64,000 nucleotides of DNA from SZAS-79 sp965279075 (GCA_965279075.1 CBDIHI010000012.1:186001-250000); one strand, 5' to 3'. Positions 50,761-59,690 are shown, counted from the stretch's first letter. Made by a program: numbers and translations. The notes: generated from the letters alone by a model not told the origin.

Positions 50761-51543
50761 ATGAGCGCAGCGGGACGCACATTTCGGTTGACCGAATCGG
50801 GGCGGGCGGCAAGCACCGGCGACGACCTTTCGGTGCCCGCGGACTACCGGCGTATCCTTGCGCTCGTTTCCGCAGATACGCACTTCGACGTGATCCGGGG
50901 CGCGTTGCGGCGATATCCCGACAAGCTGATCGGCGAGTGGGTCGAGGAACTCGAGGAAATCGGGTATCTCGAGGCTGTTCCGAGCGAGGCCGATTTCGAC
51001 CTGGATTTCACCAGGATTCTCGCCCCTGCTGCACAGGCCAGGTTGACCGGCGACGATGCGAAGCAGATCCAGGCCGAGGCGAGATCCGCCGAAGCGGAAC
51101 TCGCGAAAGCCGGCGCCTGGATTGCCGAGGCGCGGCTGAGGAACCGGCCTGCCACGACCAAGGCGAAGGCCGACACGACGGTGCTGATCGTCGAGGACGA
51201 CCCGGACCAGCTCGCGCTCGCGGACCTTAGGGTTTCGATGGCAGGCTATCGCGTGCGCGCTGCGACCTGCGCCAGGGAGCTGCTTGACGACCTTCGCAAC
51301 CAGCCGCTGCCCGACATCCTCCTGCTCGACGTGATGCTGCCGGACGGCAACGGGTTCGATATTCTTGCCAAGCTGCGCCAGCACCCCAAATTCGCCCTGT
51401 TGCTGGTGGCGCTGCTGACCGCGAAAGACGACCCGAAGGAAATCATCAAGGGCCTGGGGCTGGGGGCGGACGCCTACATCACCAAGCCCTATAGCAAAAC
51501 CATCCTCGCCGACACCATTGGGCGGATCCTGAAGGTGAAGTAG
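50761..51543 (+). CDS. Response regulator with unclassified N-terminal domain
   Basis: A 260-residue protein. Residues ~142-260 form a REC receiver: acidic pair in VLIVEDDPDQLAL, the phospho-acceptor Asp in LLLDVMLPDGNGF, Thr in ALLTAKDD, and Lys in ITKPYS. The N-terminal 140 residues contain a helical stretch (ADYRRILALVSADTHFDVIR ... DKLIGEWVEELEEIGYLEA), perhaps a small winged helix, and an Ala/Glu coiled segment. REC at the C terminus with an effector in front is the reverse of the usual order. No histidine kinase is adjacent. It starts nine bases after the isomerase gene. Confidence 0.82.
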   Translation: MSAAGRTFRLTESGRAASTGDDLSVPADYRRILALVSADTHFDVIRGALRRYPDKLIGEWVEELEEIGYLEAVPSEADFDLDFTRILAPAAQARLTGDDAKQIQAEARSAEAELAKAGAWIAEARLRNRPATTKAKADTTVLIVEDDPDQLALADLRVSMAGYRVRAATCARELLDDLRNQPLPDILLLDVMLPDGNGFDILAKLRQHPKFALLLVALLTAKDDPKEIIKGLGLGADAYITKPYSKTILADTIGRILKVK

Positions 51544-51571
51544 CCCGGGCAACCTGCAATAATCCCCCCGC

Positions 51572-51648
51572 GGGCCGTTAGCTCAGTCGGTTAGAGCAGA
51601 GGACTCATAATCCTTTGGTCGTTGGTTCGAGTCCAACACGGCCCACCA
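51572..51648 (+). tRNA. tRNA with CAT anticodon (Met elongator, or Ile after lysidine modification)
   Basis: A 77-base cloverleaf with encoded CCA. The acceptor stem GGGCCGT pairs with ACGGCCC. The D-arm is GCTCAGTCGGTTAGAGC, the anticodon loop CTCATAA, and the T-arm GTTGG-TTCGAGT-CCAAC. The CAT anticodon could be elongator Met or the Ile2 species read through lysidine. C4-G69 and C5-G68, which favour TilS recognition, are present, but the overall form also fits betaproteobacterial Met tRNA. It is not an initiator: position 1 pairs with 72. Confidence 0.95.
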
Positions 51649-52080
51649 TCAGGATTCCGCGGGGGCGTTGCCCGCCCGCAAGCGCTGCAGGGCATGGCCG
51701 AACTCCAGGACGATCGACCGGTCATGGTCGTTCATTTTCAGTGCCCCCGTTTCCCCGGGCAGGTACCAGCCCATCGCCTGTCCCTCGCCCAACGTCAGTT
51801 CCCCGCCGGCGTATTCCTCGTGGAACACGTGGATCGTGTGCACGTTGCCGCGATAGGTGATGCTCAGGGTCTTGAAGAAGGCGGGGGCGGCCAGTTCGTA
51901 GCCCAGTTCCTCCCGGCATTCCCTCTTCACGGCATCGGCGGGCGACTCGCCGGCCTCGACGCCGCCGCCGAAGAACGCCCAATAGTCGGGAAATGTCGGG
52001 GCGTCCTTGGTGCGGTGCTGGAGCAGGATCCTGCCGTCCGCCTTGTAGAGCAGGAGCACCGATACGATTCGTGCTGGCAT
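51649..52080 (-). CDS. NUDIX hydrolase
   Basis: A 143-residue NUDIX protein. The Nudix box GGGVEAGESPADAVKRECRE followed by ELGYE (about 38-62) fits Gx5Ex7REUxEExGU. The N-terminal SVLLLYKADGRILLQHRTKD suggests action on a nucleoside diphosphate derivative such as an oxidised nucleotide. The substrate is unknown. Its TGA sits immediately next to the CCA end of the tRNA on the other strand, with no spacer. Confidence 0.9.
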   Translation of the reverse strand: MPARIVSVLLLYKADGRILLQHRTKDAPTFPDYWAFFGGGVEAGESPADAVKRECREELGYELAAPAFFKTLSITYRGNVHTIHVFHEEYAGGELTLGEGQAMGWYLPGETGALKMNDHDRSIVLEFGHALQRLRAGNAPAES

Positions 52081-52096
52081 GCAGGGATGGTAGCGG

Positions 52097-52131
52097 CAAA
52101 AAAGAAAACGGGCTTCGCAAGAAGCCCGTTT
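52097..52131 (-). terminator. Intrinsic terminator of the prepilin gene
   Basis: AAACGGGCTTC (52106-52116) and GAAGCCCGTTT (52121-52131) form a stem with an 11-bp match and a four-base loop. On the minus strand it is followed by TTCTTTTTT. It lies 20 bases past the prepilin stop and before the NUDIX start. Confidence 0.85.
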
Positions 52132-52151
52132 GTCTTTGAAGCGGTGTCTGC

Positions 52152-52796
52152 TTAGATCTGGCGGCAGAGCAGGTAGATGTTGGTGCCGGTTTCCGCGTAT
52201 GCCCCGCTGGTGACTGCGGAGACATTGGGGTTGGGTGTGGCCTGCAGGCCCCCGCGGACTCCGCCTGTGGTGATCAGGCCGTCGTCCATCGAGGTGTCGA
52301 TCGCGATCGCGACCTTGTCCGGGATGTTCGCCGAGCACAGCATCAGGCTCGAGATGCCGCCCAGCGTCGAGGCGCCCGCGCCGTCGCCGGTCTGCACGCC
52401 GAGCATGCCGGTGAACGCGTTGGTCGGTTGCTGGGTCCCGTTGCCCGCGACGAAGCCCGCGCGGCGCAGGTGATCCCACCACAGCCGCGACTCGTCGGTG
52501 GCGGTGGCGCTGTTGTACAGGCCCGCCACGACGCCGTTTCCGGCTTCAGGGGCGGTGGCTATCGCCGCACCCGCCCAGCGCGTGGCAGCGTTGGCATCGT
52601 CCCCCGGGATCGCGCGATACCGGTCCTGGTAGCCGTGGTAGGCAGCCGAAACACCCGAGAAGTCCGCCATGGCGTTCTTGATCTTGGCCTGGATGATCAT
52701 CTCCTGACCTTTCAGGATGCCACCCAGCAGCAACCCGATGATCACGAGGACGATGGCGATCTCGACCAGCGTGAAGCCCTTCTGGGTGGATTTCAT
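52152..52796 (-). CDS. Type IV prepilin-like protein
   Basis: A 214-residue prepilin. A short basic leader ends in G8 (MKSTQKG), cleaved before FTLVEIAIVLVIIGLLLGGI, the N-methylated hydrophobic helix with Glu5. The rest is a globular region with Cys residues near the C terminus (LMLCSANIP and LLCRQI) that could form the D-loop disulfide. No pilus assembly genes are near. It has its own promoter (TTGCTA-N17-TACTAT) and terminator, so it is a single-gene unit. A minor pilin or secretion pseudopilin role cannot be told apart. Confidence 0.85.
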   Translation of the reverse strand: MKSTQKGFTLVEIAIVLVIIGLLLGGILKGQEMIIQAKIKNAMADFSGVSAAYHGYQDRYRAIPGDDANAATRWAGAAIATAPEAGNGVVAGLYNSATATDESRLWWDHLRRAGFVAGNGTQQPTNAFTGMLGVQTGDGAGASTLGGISSLMLCSANIPDKVAIAIDTSMDDGLITTGGVRGGLQATPNPNVSAVTSGAYAETGTNIYLLCRQI

Positions 52797-52835
52797 TGTC
52801 GTGCCCTTTCCTGTTTGACTGGGTTATACCGAAAA

Positions 52836-52864
52836 ATAGTATCGCTATTACAATTGCTTAGCAA
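52836..52864 (-). promoter_or_regulatory. Sigma-70 promoter of the prepilin gene
   Basis: On the minus strand, TTGCTA, a 17-base spacer and TACTAT. The spacing is ideal, the region is AT-rich, and the predicted start near 52829 gives a leader of about 30 nt with GGAAAGG before the ATG. The AATAGCGATACTATT dyad overlaps the -10 box and could be an operator. Confidence 0.6.
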
Positions 52865-52913
52865 GTAATAATTCAGGTGACTTCGCATCGTCCGGCGACA
52901 GGGGCAGCCGGGC

Positions 52914-53255
52914 CTAATCGTCGTCGTCCGCCTTCTTCGGGTTGGCGGCCGCCTGTGCCTTGGCGCGGGCTTCCTCCTGCCGGGCGGCGCCGGTGCGCCC
53001 CTCCTGGCGCTTGTCCGGCGACCAAGCGGTGTCGTCGACCACTTTCCCGTTGCGCAGGACCTGGATGCGGGGCCCCCGGACACGGTCGGATTCGCTGTAC
53101 CACGGTGGCGGCGTGTTCTTTATGACCACGGCGCCCTGCGGATCCTTCCAGTAATACAGCTGCGCCTGCACGGTGAACGGGAGCAGCGCCAGGGCCAGTC
53201 CCGTCAGCAGGGGGATGCGGGATGCGGAGCGGTATATGGTGCAAGGGGCGGGCAT
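52914..53255 (-). CDS. DUF4124 domain-containing exported protein
   Basis: A 113-residue protein with a signal peptide (about 1-31, ending TVQAQ) and the DUF4124 pattern QLYYWKDPQGAVVIKNTPPP. The C terminus is a charged Lys/Glu/Asp-rich coil (EEARAKAQAAANPKKADDDD). DUF4124 proteins are periplasmic and uncharacterised, often linked to cell-envelope genes. It lies downstream of the imuA-imuB-dnaE2 cassette on the same strand, 77 bases after dnaE2. Confidence 0.75.
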   Translation of the reverse strand: MPAPCTIYRSASRIPLLTGLALALLPFTVQAQLYYWKDPQGAVVIKNTPPPWYSESDRVRGPRIQVLRNGKVVDDTAWSPDKRQEGRTGAARQEEARAKAQAAANPKKADDDD

Positions 53256-53332
53256 GGGAATCGCGGGCGGGCCGAGTGCAGGGAGGATACCGGAAAACCC
53301 CAATCGGCCACGAGGCTGCTCCCGTGGTCCCC

Positions 53333-56300
53333 TCAACGGAAGTCCCGGCTCCCGGTGGCCAGTTCCCCGAGCAGCCGGCTGTCGTCGACCAGCCGGCGCG
53401 CGATCAGGTGCACCACGTTGCCCTCGCGCTCCAGTGCCCCGTGTACCGTCATCAGCCTCGATGCGAGGAGTTCCCGGCGCTGCCTTTCGACCAGGGCCGG
53501 CCAGACGATCACGTTGACCCAGCCGGTCTCGTCTTCCAGCGTCACGAACACCGTGCCGGAGGCGGTGCCCGGGCGCTGCCGGCCGGTGACGATGCCCGTC
53601 ACCGTGGCCGCGCTGCCGTGCGGCAGCCGCATCAGGGCTTCGGCCGTGATCGAGCGCGAATGCCCCCCGAGGCGCGGCCGAAGCAGCGCAAGGGGATGCC
53701 GGCCCAGCGTGAGGCCTACGCTCCCGTAGTCGGCCACGAGGTCCTCGCCTTCGGTCGGCGCGCGCAGCGTGGAGGCCTCTTCCCCGGCGGCGGTGTCGCG
53801 CAGCGGGAGTGAGTACGGAGGTGGGGACGCCTCGATGCCGGCCACCCGCCACAACGCTTCGTGCCGGTGGCCGGTGATCCGCTCGAGTGCGCCGGCTTTC
53901 GCCAGCGCGGCCAGGTCCCGGCGACCGAGCGCCGCACGGTCCGCGAGGTCGGCGGCGGATTCGAACGGCGCTGCTTCGCGCGCCACCGCGACCCGCTCGC
54001 CGGCGGCCCGCCCGAGCCCGTTCGTCATCCGCAGGCCGAGCCGGACCTCGGGCCCGCCTTCCACCTCTTCCAGGGTGCAGTCCCAGCCGCTGGAGAGCAC
54101 ATCGACCGGGCGTACCTCCACCCCGCGCCGCATCCCGTTGGCCCTGGCCGCGTCCTGCACCAGTTGCGAGGGCGAGTAGAACCCCATCGGCTGGCTGTTG
54201 AGCAGCGCGCAGAGGAATTCCGCCGGGTGATGGAGCTTGAGCCAGGCCGAGGCGTAGGCGAGCAGCGCGAAGCTTGCCGAGTGGGACTCCGGGAACCCGT
54301 ACTCGCCGAAGCCCTGGATCTGCCTGAAGAGGCGGTCGGCGTACTCCCGCGTGTGGCCTGTCCCGAGCAGGCCGGCGATGAGCTTCTGCTGGAACGGGCC
54401 CAGGCCGCCTCTCCTCTTCCATGCGGCCATCGCGCGCCGCAACTGGTCGGCCTCGCCGGGCGAGAATCCGGCGGCGGCAATGGCGATCGCCATGACCTGC
54501 TCCTGGAACAGCGGCACGCCGAGGGTGCGCTTGAGCACGCCTTTCACCTCTTCGCTCGGGTACTCGATCGGCTCGAGCCCGTGCTTGCGGCGCAGGTAGG
54601 GGTGGACCATGTCGCCCTGGATGGGGCCGGGGCGCACGATCGCGATCTCGATCACCAGGTCGTAGAATTTTTCCGGCTTCAACCGCGGCAGCATCGACAT
54701 CTGCGCGCGCGACTCGATCTGGAACACGCCCACGGTGTCGGCTTTCTGCATCATCGCGTAGACCGCCGGGTCCTCGGCGGGGATGTCCTGCATCCGCAGC
54801 GGCGCGCCCCTGCGGGATCCGATGAGGTCGAGCGTGCGCCGGATCGCCGACAGCATGCCGAGCGCCAGCACGTCGACCTTGAGCAGGCCCACGGCGTCGA
54901 GGTCGTCCTTGTCCCATTGGATGATCGAGCGCCCGGGCATCGCCGCATTCTCGATCGGCACGAGGCGCGAGACCTTGCCGCGCCCGATCACGAAGCCGCC
55001 GACGTGCTGCGAGAGGTGCCGCGGGAACCCGCGCAACGCGCCGACCAGCCGGATCAGTTGCCGGACGGCGAGGGCGTCCGGATCGAAGCCGGACTCCCTC
55101 AGCCGCGCGGGCAGCGCGTCGGCCTCGTCCCACCAGGCGAGCAGCTTGCCGAGGCGCTCGACCTGCTCGAGCGAAAATCCCAGCGCCCGGCCGAGGTCGC
55201 GCAGCGCGCTCTTCGAGCGGTAGCTGATCACGGTTGCGGCGATCGCGGCCCGGTCCCGGCCGTACTTTTCGTAGATGTACTGTATGACCTCCTCGCGCCG
55301 GTCGTGCTCGAAATCGACGTCGATGTCGGGAGGCTCGTTGCGCTCGCGCGAGATGAAGCGTTCGAACAGGCCGTTGGAGCGCAACGGGTCGATCTCGGTG
55401 ATGTGCAGGCAATAGCACACCGCCGAGTTGGCCGCCGAGCCCCGCCCCTGGCAGAGGATCCCCTTGCCACGCGCGAACCGCACGATGTCGTCGACCGTCA
55501 GGAAGAAGTGCTCGTAGGCGAGTTCCGCGATCAGCCCGAGTTCGTGCCGGAGCTGCGCGGCCACGTTGTGGGGGATGCCTGCCGGGTAGCGCGCGGCCGC
55601 GCCTTCGGCGACGCGCTTTTCCAGCCAGCTGGCCGGTGTTTCTCCCCGGGGTACGAGTTCCTCCGGGTACTCGTAACGCAGTTCGTCGAGGGAAAACGTG
55701 CAGCGCGCGGCGATCGCCAGCGTTTCGGCGAGCAGCGCTTCCGGGTAGACCTGCGCGAGGCGCACGCGCCGGCGCAGGTGGCGTTCCGCGTTCGGGAAGA
55801 GCGCGTGCCCGGCTTCGGAGACCGGGACGCCCAGCCGCACTGCGGTGAGGGTGTCCTGCAGCGCTCGCCGCGAGCGCGCGTGCATGTGCACGTCGCCTGC
55901 CGCGACGAGCGGCAGCCCGCAGGCCACGCCCAGCGCCTGCAATTCGGCGAGGCGCGCCTTGTCGCGCGGGCCGTAATGCAGCTCGACGGCGATCCACGCG
56001 CGGTCCGCGAACCGCCCGGCCAGCCAGCGCGCATGCGCTGCTTCGATGCGCTTGCCGGGCGCGAGCAGCGCGAGGCATCCGGGCAGGCCCGGGTCGAGGT
56101 CCGCGCGGGATAGCCTGTAGGTTCCCTTCCTCGCGCGGCGGCGGCCGGCGGTGATCAGTTCGCACAGGTTGCCGTAGCCCTCGCGGCCGGTGGCGAGCAG
56201 CACGAGCTTCGGCCCGTCCTCGAGCGTGATCTCGCTGCCGACGATGAGTTTCAAGCCGAGTTCCCTTGCCGCGACGTGCGCGCGCACGATACCCGTGAGC

Positions 56301-56443
56301 GAGCATTCGTCCGTGACCGCCAGCGCCGCATAGCCCAGCGCATGCGCCTGCGCGACGAGTTCGGCGGGATGCGATGCGCCGCGCAGGAAGCTGAAGTTGG
56401 AGACGCAGTGCAGCTCCGCGTAGCCTGGCAAGGCGATATCCAT
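53333..56443 (-). CDS. dnaE2: Error-prone DNA polymerase DnaE2 (ImuC)
   Basis: A C-family polymerase without proofreading that carries out translesion synthesis with ImuA and ImuB. The 1036-residue chain starts YAELHCVSNFSFLRGASHPA (PHP domain), then the palm with catalytic Asp pair in PPDIDVDFEHDRR, GRGSAANSAVCYCL, fingers with GVFQIESRAQMSMLPRLKP, and QEQVMAIAIAAAGFSPGEAD. An OB-fold region follows near residues 930-1000 (SAATVTGIVTGRQRPGTASG). The ATG at 56443 is five bases from the imuB stop. It is induced with imuA from the LexA-controlled promoter. Confidence 0.95.
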   Translation of the reverse strand: MDIALPGYAELHCVSNFSFLRGASHPAELVAQAHALGYAALAVTDECSLTGIVRAHVAARELGLKLIVGSEITLEDGPKLVLLATGREGYGNLCELITAGRRRARKGTYRLSRADLDPGLPGCLALLAPGKRIEAAHARWLAGRFADRAWIAVELHYGPRDKARLAELQALGVACGLPLVAAGDVHMHARSRRALQDTLTAVRLGVPVSEAGHALFPNAERHLRRRVRLAQVYPEALLAETLAIAARCTFSLDELRYEYPEELVPRGETPASWLEKRVAEGAAARYPAGIPHNVAAQLRHELGLIAELAYEHFFLTVDDIVRFARGKGILCQGRGSAANSAVCYCLHITEIDPLRSNGLFERFISRERNEPPDIDVDFEHDRREEVIQYIYEKYGRDRAAIAATVISYRSKSALRDLGRALGFSLEQVERLGKLLAWWDEADALPARLRESGFDPDALAVRQLIRLVGALRGFPRHLSQHVGGFVIGRGKVSRLVPIENAAMPGRSIIQWDKDDLDAVGLLKVDVLALGMLSAIRRTLDLIGSRRGAPLRMQDIPAEDPAVYAMMQKADTVGVFQIESRAQMSMLPRLKPEKFYDLVIEIAIVRPGPIQGDMVHPYLRRKHGLEPIEYPSEEVKGVLKRTLGVPLFQEQVMAIAIAAAGFSPGEADQLRRAMAAWKRRGGLGPFQQKLIAGLLGTGHTREYADRLFRQIQGFGEYGFPESHSASFALLAYASAWLKLHHPAEFLCALLNSQPMGFYSPSQLVQDAARANGMRRGVEVRPVDVLSSGWDCTLEEVEGGPEVRLGLRMTNGLGRAAGERVAVAREAAPFESAADLADRAALGRRDLAALAKAGALERITGHRHEALWRVAGIEASPPPYSLPLRDTAAGEEASTLRAPTEGEDLVADYGSVGLTLGRHPLALLRPRLGGHSRSITAEALMRLPHGSAATVTGIVTGRQRPGTASGTVFVTLEDETGWVNVIVWPALVERQRRELLASRLMTVHGALEREGNVVHLIARRLVDDSRLLGELATGSRDFR

Positions 56444-56448
56444 GCGGA

Positions 56449-57888
56449 TCAGCCGAAGATGCCGTGCAGGTACCAGTGCTGCTGCGTCCCACCCCTTTCG
56501 CGGTAGACCCAAAGCAGCGATTCCGTGGGCGTGCGCGCCACGAAGTAGTCGCGCGCCGCGTCATGGCCGTCCCACCAGCCCGACTCGATGCGCTCGGGCC
56601 CGGCCAGCAGCGCGAGCGGCCCGTCGAACTGTGGCGCGGCGCCGGCATCCTCCAGGCGCCTGGGCTTTTGTAGCAGCCACAGCGGCCGGGTACCGAACTC
56701 GAGCGCTTCGCCGCGCACGCCGGGCTCGGCCACGCGCCATGCGGCCTCGGGCCGGTGGGCGGCATGCGTCGCGATGCCGCTCACCGCGTGGGTGCCGAGC
56801 CGCGCGCGCAGGCGCTCGATGAGGCCATGCCAGTCGCCCGGGCGCTTGAGGGTGTCGTCGAGCAGGTCGAGGTTCTCATGCACGACCGCGAGGATTTCGT
56901 CGGCCGCCAGCGCAATGCCGCGCACCGGTGCCGTGAGCGCGAGCGCGGAGAGTTTCTCGCGCGCGAGCAGCGCGAGGTGTCCCGCGTCGCGGCCCGGCCG
57001 CACGAGACCCACCTCGACGTCGGTACGCTCGTTTCCCTTGTGGAGGAGTCCGATGCGAAAGCGCTGCACGCCGCCGTCGCGCGCGGCGAGGAAGCCCGCG
57101 AGTTGCACGATCAGCCGCCGCACCGCGAACACCAGGGCCCCGGCCTCGCCGACCTCGGAGGGCAGCTCCAGCCCGGCGTGGAAGCGCTCCGGCGGGGAGA
57201 AGAACGCGCGCGGGTCGGGCCGCGTGCCGAGCGCGCGGTCGAGTGCGTCGATGAGCTCCTGGCCGAACCTTCGGGCGAGCCCGGCGCGCGGCAGCGCGAG
57301 CACTTCGCCCAGGGTGCGCACGCCCATGGCCTCCAGCGTCGCGAGGGTGCGCGCGTCGCACTCGAGCGATTCGACGGGTAGCGGCTGCAGCCTGCGAACG
57401 AGGTCCCCGGGGGTGGTGCAGGACGAGGGAGAGCCGCCGCGCGCGAGCAGCCATGCGCCGTGCGCGGTCGGCGCGCAAGCGACTGCGGCGCTGAAGCCCA
57501 TATCCGCCGCACCCTGCGCGAGGCCGGCGGCGATGGGCGCAATCCCGCCGAACAGTTTCAGGCTCCCGGAGACTTCGAGCGCCAGGCCGCACGGGCCGGC
57601 GGCGCCTGCGACGAGCGCCACGTTCGGGGTGTAGCGACCGGCCCATGCGGCCACGCCCTCGAGCGTTGCGTGTTCCTCGCTTGCGTCGCGTTCACGGAAG
57701 CGCAGGCCGTGCACGAGGGCCGCGGCGGCGGCACGCGCCATGCGGGGACGCACGCCCTGCGCGAAAGCCGCCGCGTTGCAGTCGAGGACATGGCGGCCCT
57801 CCGCCACCGCCCAGGGGTCAGCCGTGGAGGAGGCGCGCAGGAAGGATTCGAGCGGCAGGCGCGGCAGGTAAAGGGCGATCCATTGCAT
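56449..57888 (-). CDS. imuB: Y-family polymerase-like protein ImuB
   Basis: A 479-residue non-catalytic Y-family protein that links DnaE2 to the sliding clamp. Its N terminus QWIALYLPRLPLESFL replaces the DVDxFF catalytic segment of active Y polymerases, as in known ImuB. The HhH/thumb region (LEAMGVRTLGEVLALPRAGL ARRFG) and little-finger-like region follow. The C terminus (WYLHGIFG) is typical of the group. The start at 57888 overlaps imuA by 71 bases. It is the second gene of the cassette. Confidence 0.92.
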   Translation of the reverse strand: MQWIALYLPRLPLESFLRASSTADPWAVAEGRHVLDCNAAAFAQGVRPRMARAAAAALVHGLRFRERDASEEHATLEGVAAWAGRYTPNVALVAGAAGPCGLALEVSGSLKLFGGIAPIAAGLAQGAADMGFSAAVACAPTAHGAWLLARGGSPSSCTTPGDLVRRLQPLPVESLECDARTLATLEAMGVRTLGEVLALPRAGLARRFGQELIDALDRALGTRPDPRAFFSPPERFHAGLELPSEVGEAGALVFAVRRLIVQLAGFLAARDGGVQRFRIGLLHKGNERTDVEVGLVRPGRDAGHLALLAREKLSALALTAPVRGIALAADEILAVVHENLDLLDDTLKRPGDWHGLIERLRARLGTHAVSGIATHAAHRPEAAWRVAEPGVRGEALEFGTRPLWLLQKPRRLEDAGAAPQFDGPLALLAGPERIESGWWDGHDAARDYFVARTPTESLLWVYRERGGTQQHWYLHGIFG

Positions 57889-58558
57889 GGTCGATGACGG
57901 TGGCGGCGCGCGGCGGTTCGACCACCGGCGCAGGAGTGAGCAGGATCGGCCGGGCCAGGGGCCCGCCGCGGCGCTTGAGGACCCGGACCGCGAGCCCGCC
58001 TTGCATGCCCTCCAGGTGCAGGCGCAGCGCCGCGGGCGAGGCTTCGCGCGCGGCGAGCGGCGCGCGGAACAGGAATGCGAGCGCAGGGCTGCCCTCGGCT
58101 GCGATCTGCAGCCGCCGCAGTTGCGCGAAGGAGGCTTTTTCCGGCCAGCCGAGCACCGCGCCGCAGGCACCCGATTGCAGCGCCTGCTCGATCGCCCACA
58201 GCGAATCCTGCGGCGAGCGGGTGCGCACGATCATGACCCGCGCGAGGTCGATGCCCGCGGCCTCGAGCGCCGGGGCGTACGGCAGGTAGGGCGGGGCGAT
58301 CCACGCGATCCACCGCCCCTCGGCGGACAGCCGCGCGAGCGCCGGGCCGAGCGCCCGGATCTCGCCTATGCCCGCGTGTTCCGGCAGCAGTTCGGTCAGC
58401 GTGCCGGAAGGCCAGCCTCCGCCGGGCAGTTCGGCGTCGAGCCCGGCGAAGCCGCTCGGGACGACCGGCAGTTCGGCGCGCGACAACTCACCTGCGCGCC
58501 ACACGAGGCCGTGCCGCAGGATGTCGCCGAGGGCTGAGAGGGCGGAAAGCGAATGCAT
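57818..58558 (-). CDS. imuA: Translesion DNA synthesis-associated protein ImuA
   Basis: A 246-residue RecA/SulA-like fold protein (VPSGFAGLDAELPGGGWPSG TLTELLPEHAGIGE, then WIAWIAPPYLPYAPALEAAG). It lacks an intact Walker A, as expected for ImuA of proteobacteria. It heads the imuA-imuB-dnaE2 operon. The consensus LexA box at 58605-58624 lies 47 bases before its ATG, so DNA damage should induce the whole cassette. Confidence 0.9.
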   Translation of the reverse strand: MHSLSALSALGDILRHGLVWRAGELSRAELPVVPSGFAGLDAELPGGGWPSGTLTELLPEHAGIGEIRALGPALARLSAEGRWIAWIAPPYLPYAPALEAAGIDLARVMIVRTRSPQDSLWAIEQALQSGACGAVLGWPEKASFAQLRRLQIAAEGSPALAFLFRAPLAAREASPAALRLHLEGMQGGLAVRVLKRRGGPLARPILLTPAPVVEPPRAATVIDHAMDRPLPAAPAARILPARLLHG

Positions 58559-58604
58559 CGGGTGGATATGCGAACGGCCGGGAAGGCCGGCAGGGGGGGC
58601 TCGT

Positions 58605-58624
58605 TACTGTGTTTTTATACAGTA
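58605..58624. promoter_or_regulatory. LexA (SOS) box of the imuA-imuB-dnaE2 operon
   Basis: TACTGTGTTTTTATACAGTA contains CTGT-N8-ACAG and is a complete match to the proteobacterial SOS box outline, with extra TA/TA ends. It lies between imuA and the upstream YcgR gene. Confidence 0.93.
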
Positions 58625-58677
58625 AACGACTGGCCGCCAAAAAGCAACGCCTGCAGCGAGCGCCGCAAGCGCCTTGC

Positions 58678-59466
58678 CTATTTCGCCGCCGCGTTCGTCC
58701 CGGCGTTCGTTCCTGTGGCGAGGTTCGCGCGCTCGAGCCGCGCCACGTAGTTGCGCATCTGCTCGCGCGACAGGGCGGGCAGGTCGACGAAGCGGCAGCC
58801 GACCTGCAGTTCCTTCCCGCCGGGCTGCGCTTCCCGCACGTAAACGATGTTCAGCACGCAGCGCATCGCGCCGACACCGGGGACTTCGAGGCTGCAGTCG
58901 GTGAAGGTCCTGCCATGAGCGATGGCGGCGTTCGTGGCCGGCAGCGACAGGCCGAGGCCGCCGGTGGAGACGTCGGTCACACGCAGCCGCAATTCCCCGC
59001 CGCCCGGACCCTGCGGGTCGGCATGCGGGCGCAGCGCACAGAAGGACGGCTTGTCCTTCTGCGTCGGGACGCGGACCGATTCCCTGCGCTGCATGCGCGC
59101 GAGCAGGTCCGGGATCCGCGCGCGTAATGCGTCCCGCCCGCTGAACCGGGTGATCTCGGCATGCGTGGCGATGAACAGGATCCGCACCGAGTCGAGGGAG
59201 GTCTCCACGCCGAACGAGCCAGCCGCAAGCAGCCGGGCCAGCGTGGCATGGTCTCCGCCGGGCGAGAACAGCAGTTCCTCGTAGGCCGGGTTGATGCCCA
59301 GCAGTTCGGTGTGCATGAAATCGTCGGCTTCCCCGAAATACAGCGACACCGGGGTGCTGCGGGACGCCAGGGCGCGCAGCAGCGCAAGCATGTCGACGCC
59401 CTTGCGCACGAGATAGCGCTGGTTTTCAGAGGCGTTGAGGGCGAGCGAAAAGCGGTTGATCGACAT
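58678..59466 (-). CDS. Flagellar brake protein YcgR-like (PilZ domain)
   Basis: A 262-residue cyclic-di-GMP receptor. The N-terminal YcgR-type domain (about 1-125) is followed by a PilZ domain with the ligand motif RRESVRVP and DVSTGGLGLSLP further on. In enterobacteria such proteins slow the flagellar motor when c-di-GMP is high. No flagellar genes lie nearby, so the role is inferred from domains alone. It is upstream of the imu cassette but separated by the LexA box. Confidence 0.85.
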   Translation of the reverse strand: MSINRFSLALNASENQRYLVRKGVDMLALLRALASRSTPVSLYFGEADDFMHTELLGINPAYEELLFSPGGDHATLARLLAAGSFGVETSLDSVRILFIATHAEITRFSGRDALRARIPDLLARMQRRESVRVPTQKDKPSFCALRPHADPQGPGGGELRLRVTDVSTGGLGLSLPATNAAIAHGRTFTDCSLEVPGVGAMRCVLNIVYVREAQPGGKELQVGCRFVDLPALSREQMRNYVARLERANLATGTNAGTNAAAK

Positions 59467-59690
59467 GGTTTCGGGGGGCTGCGGGGGATGGCGGGATTAT
59501 GGCGTGGCCGCCCGGAAACGGGCCAGGCAGCGTGCGCATCATATTAGTGCGTTCACGGAAAGGGCGCACCAATTCGGATTCGCCTGTCGTTGCGAGTCCC
59601 CGGCACCGACCTTCTTACAGCCCGGTCAGCTTCCATCATTGCATTGTTTGATAAGGCATAAATGCCGCTTCCGATACCTGCGCCGCGGCA

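Noticed and set aside
53305..53332. A GC-rich hairpin after dnaE2 as a terminator
   Set aside because: The stem is only about five base pairs, with a large loop and no T-run on the minus strand.
52914..56765. A 1283-codon minus-strand frame that appears to fuse DUF4124 to a long protein
   Set aside because: Only its last 113 codons form a gene; the rest reads dnaE2 in the wrong frame and is Arg/Ala/Gly-rich without motifs.
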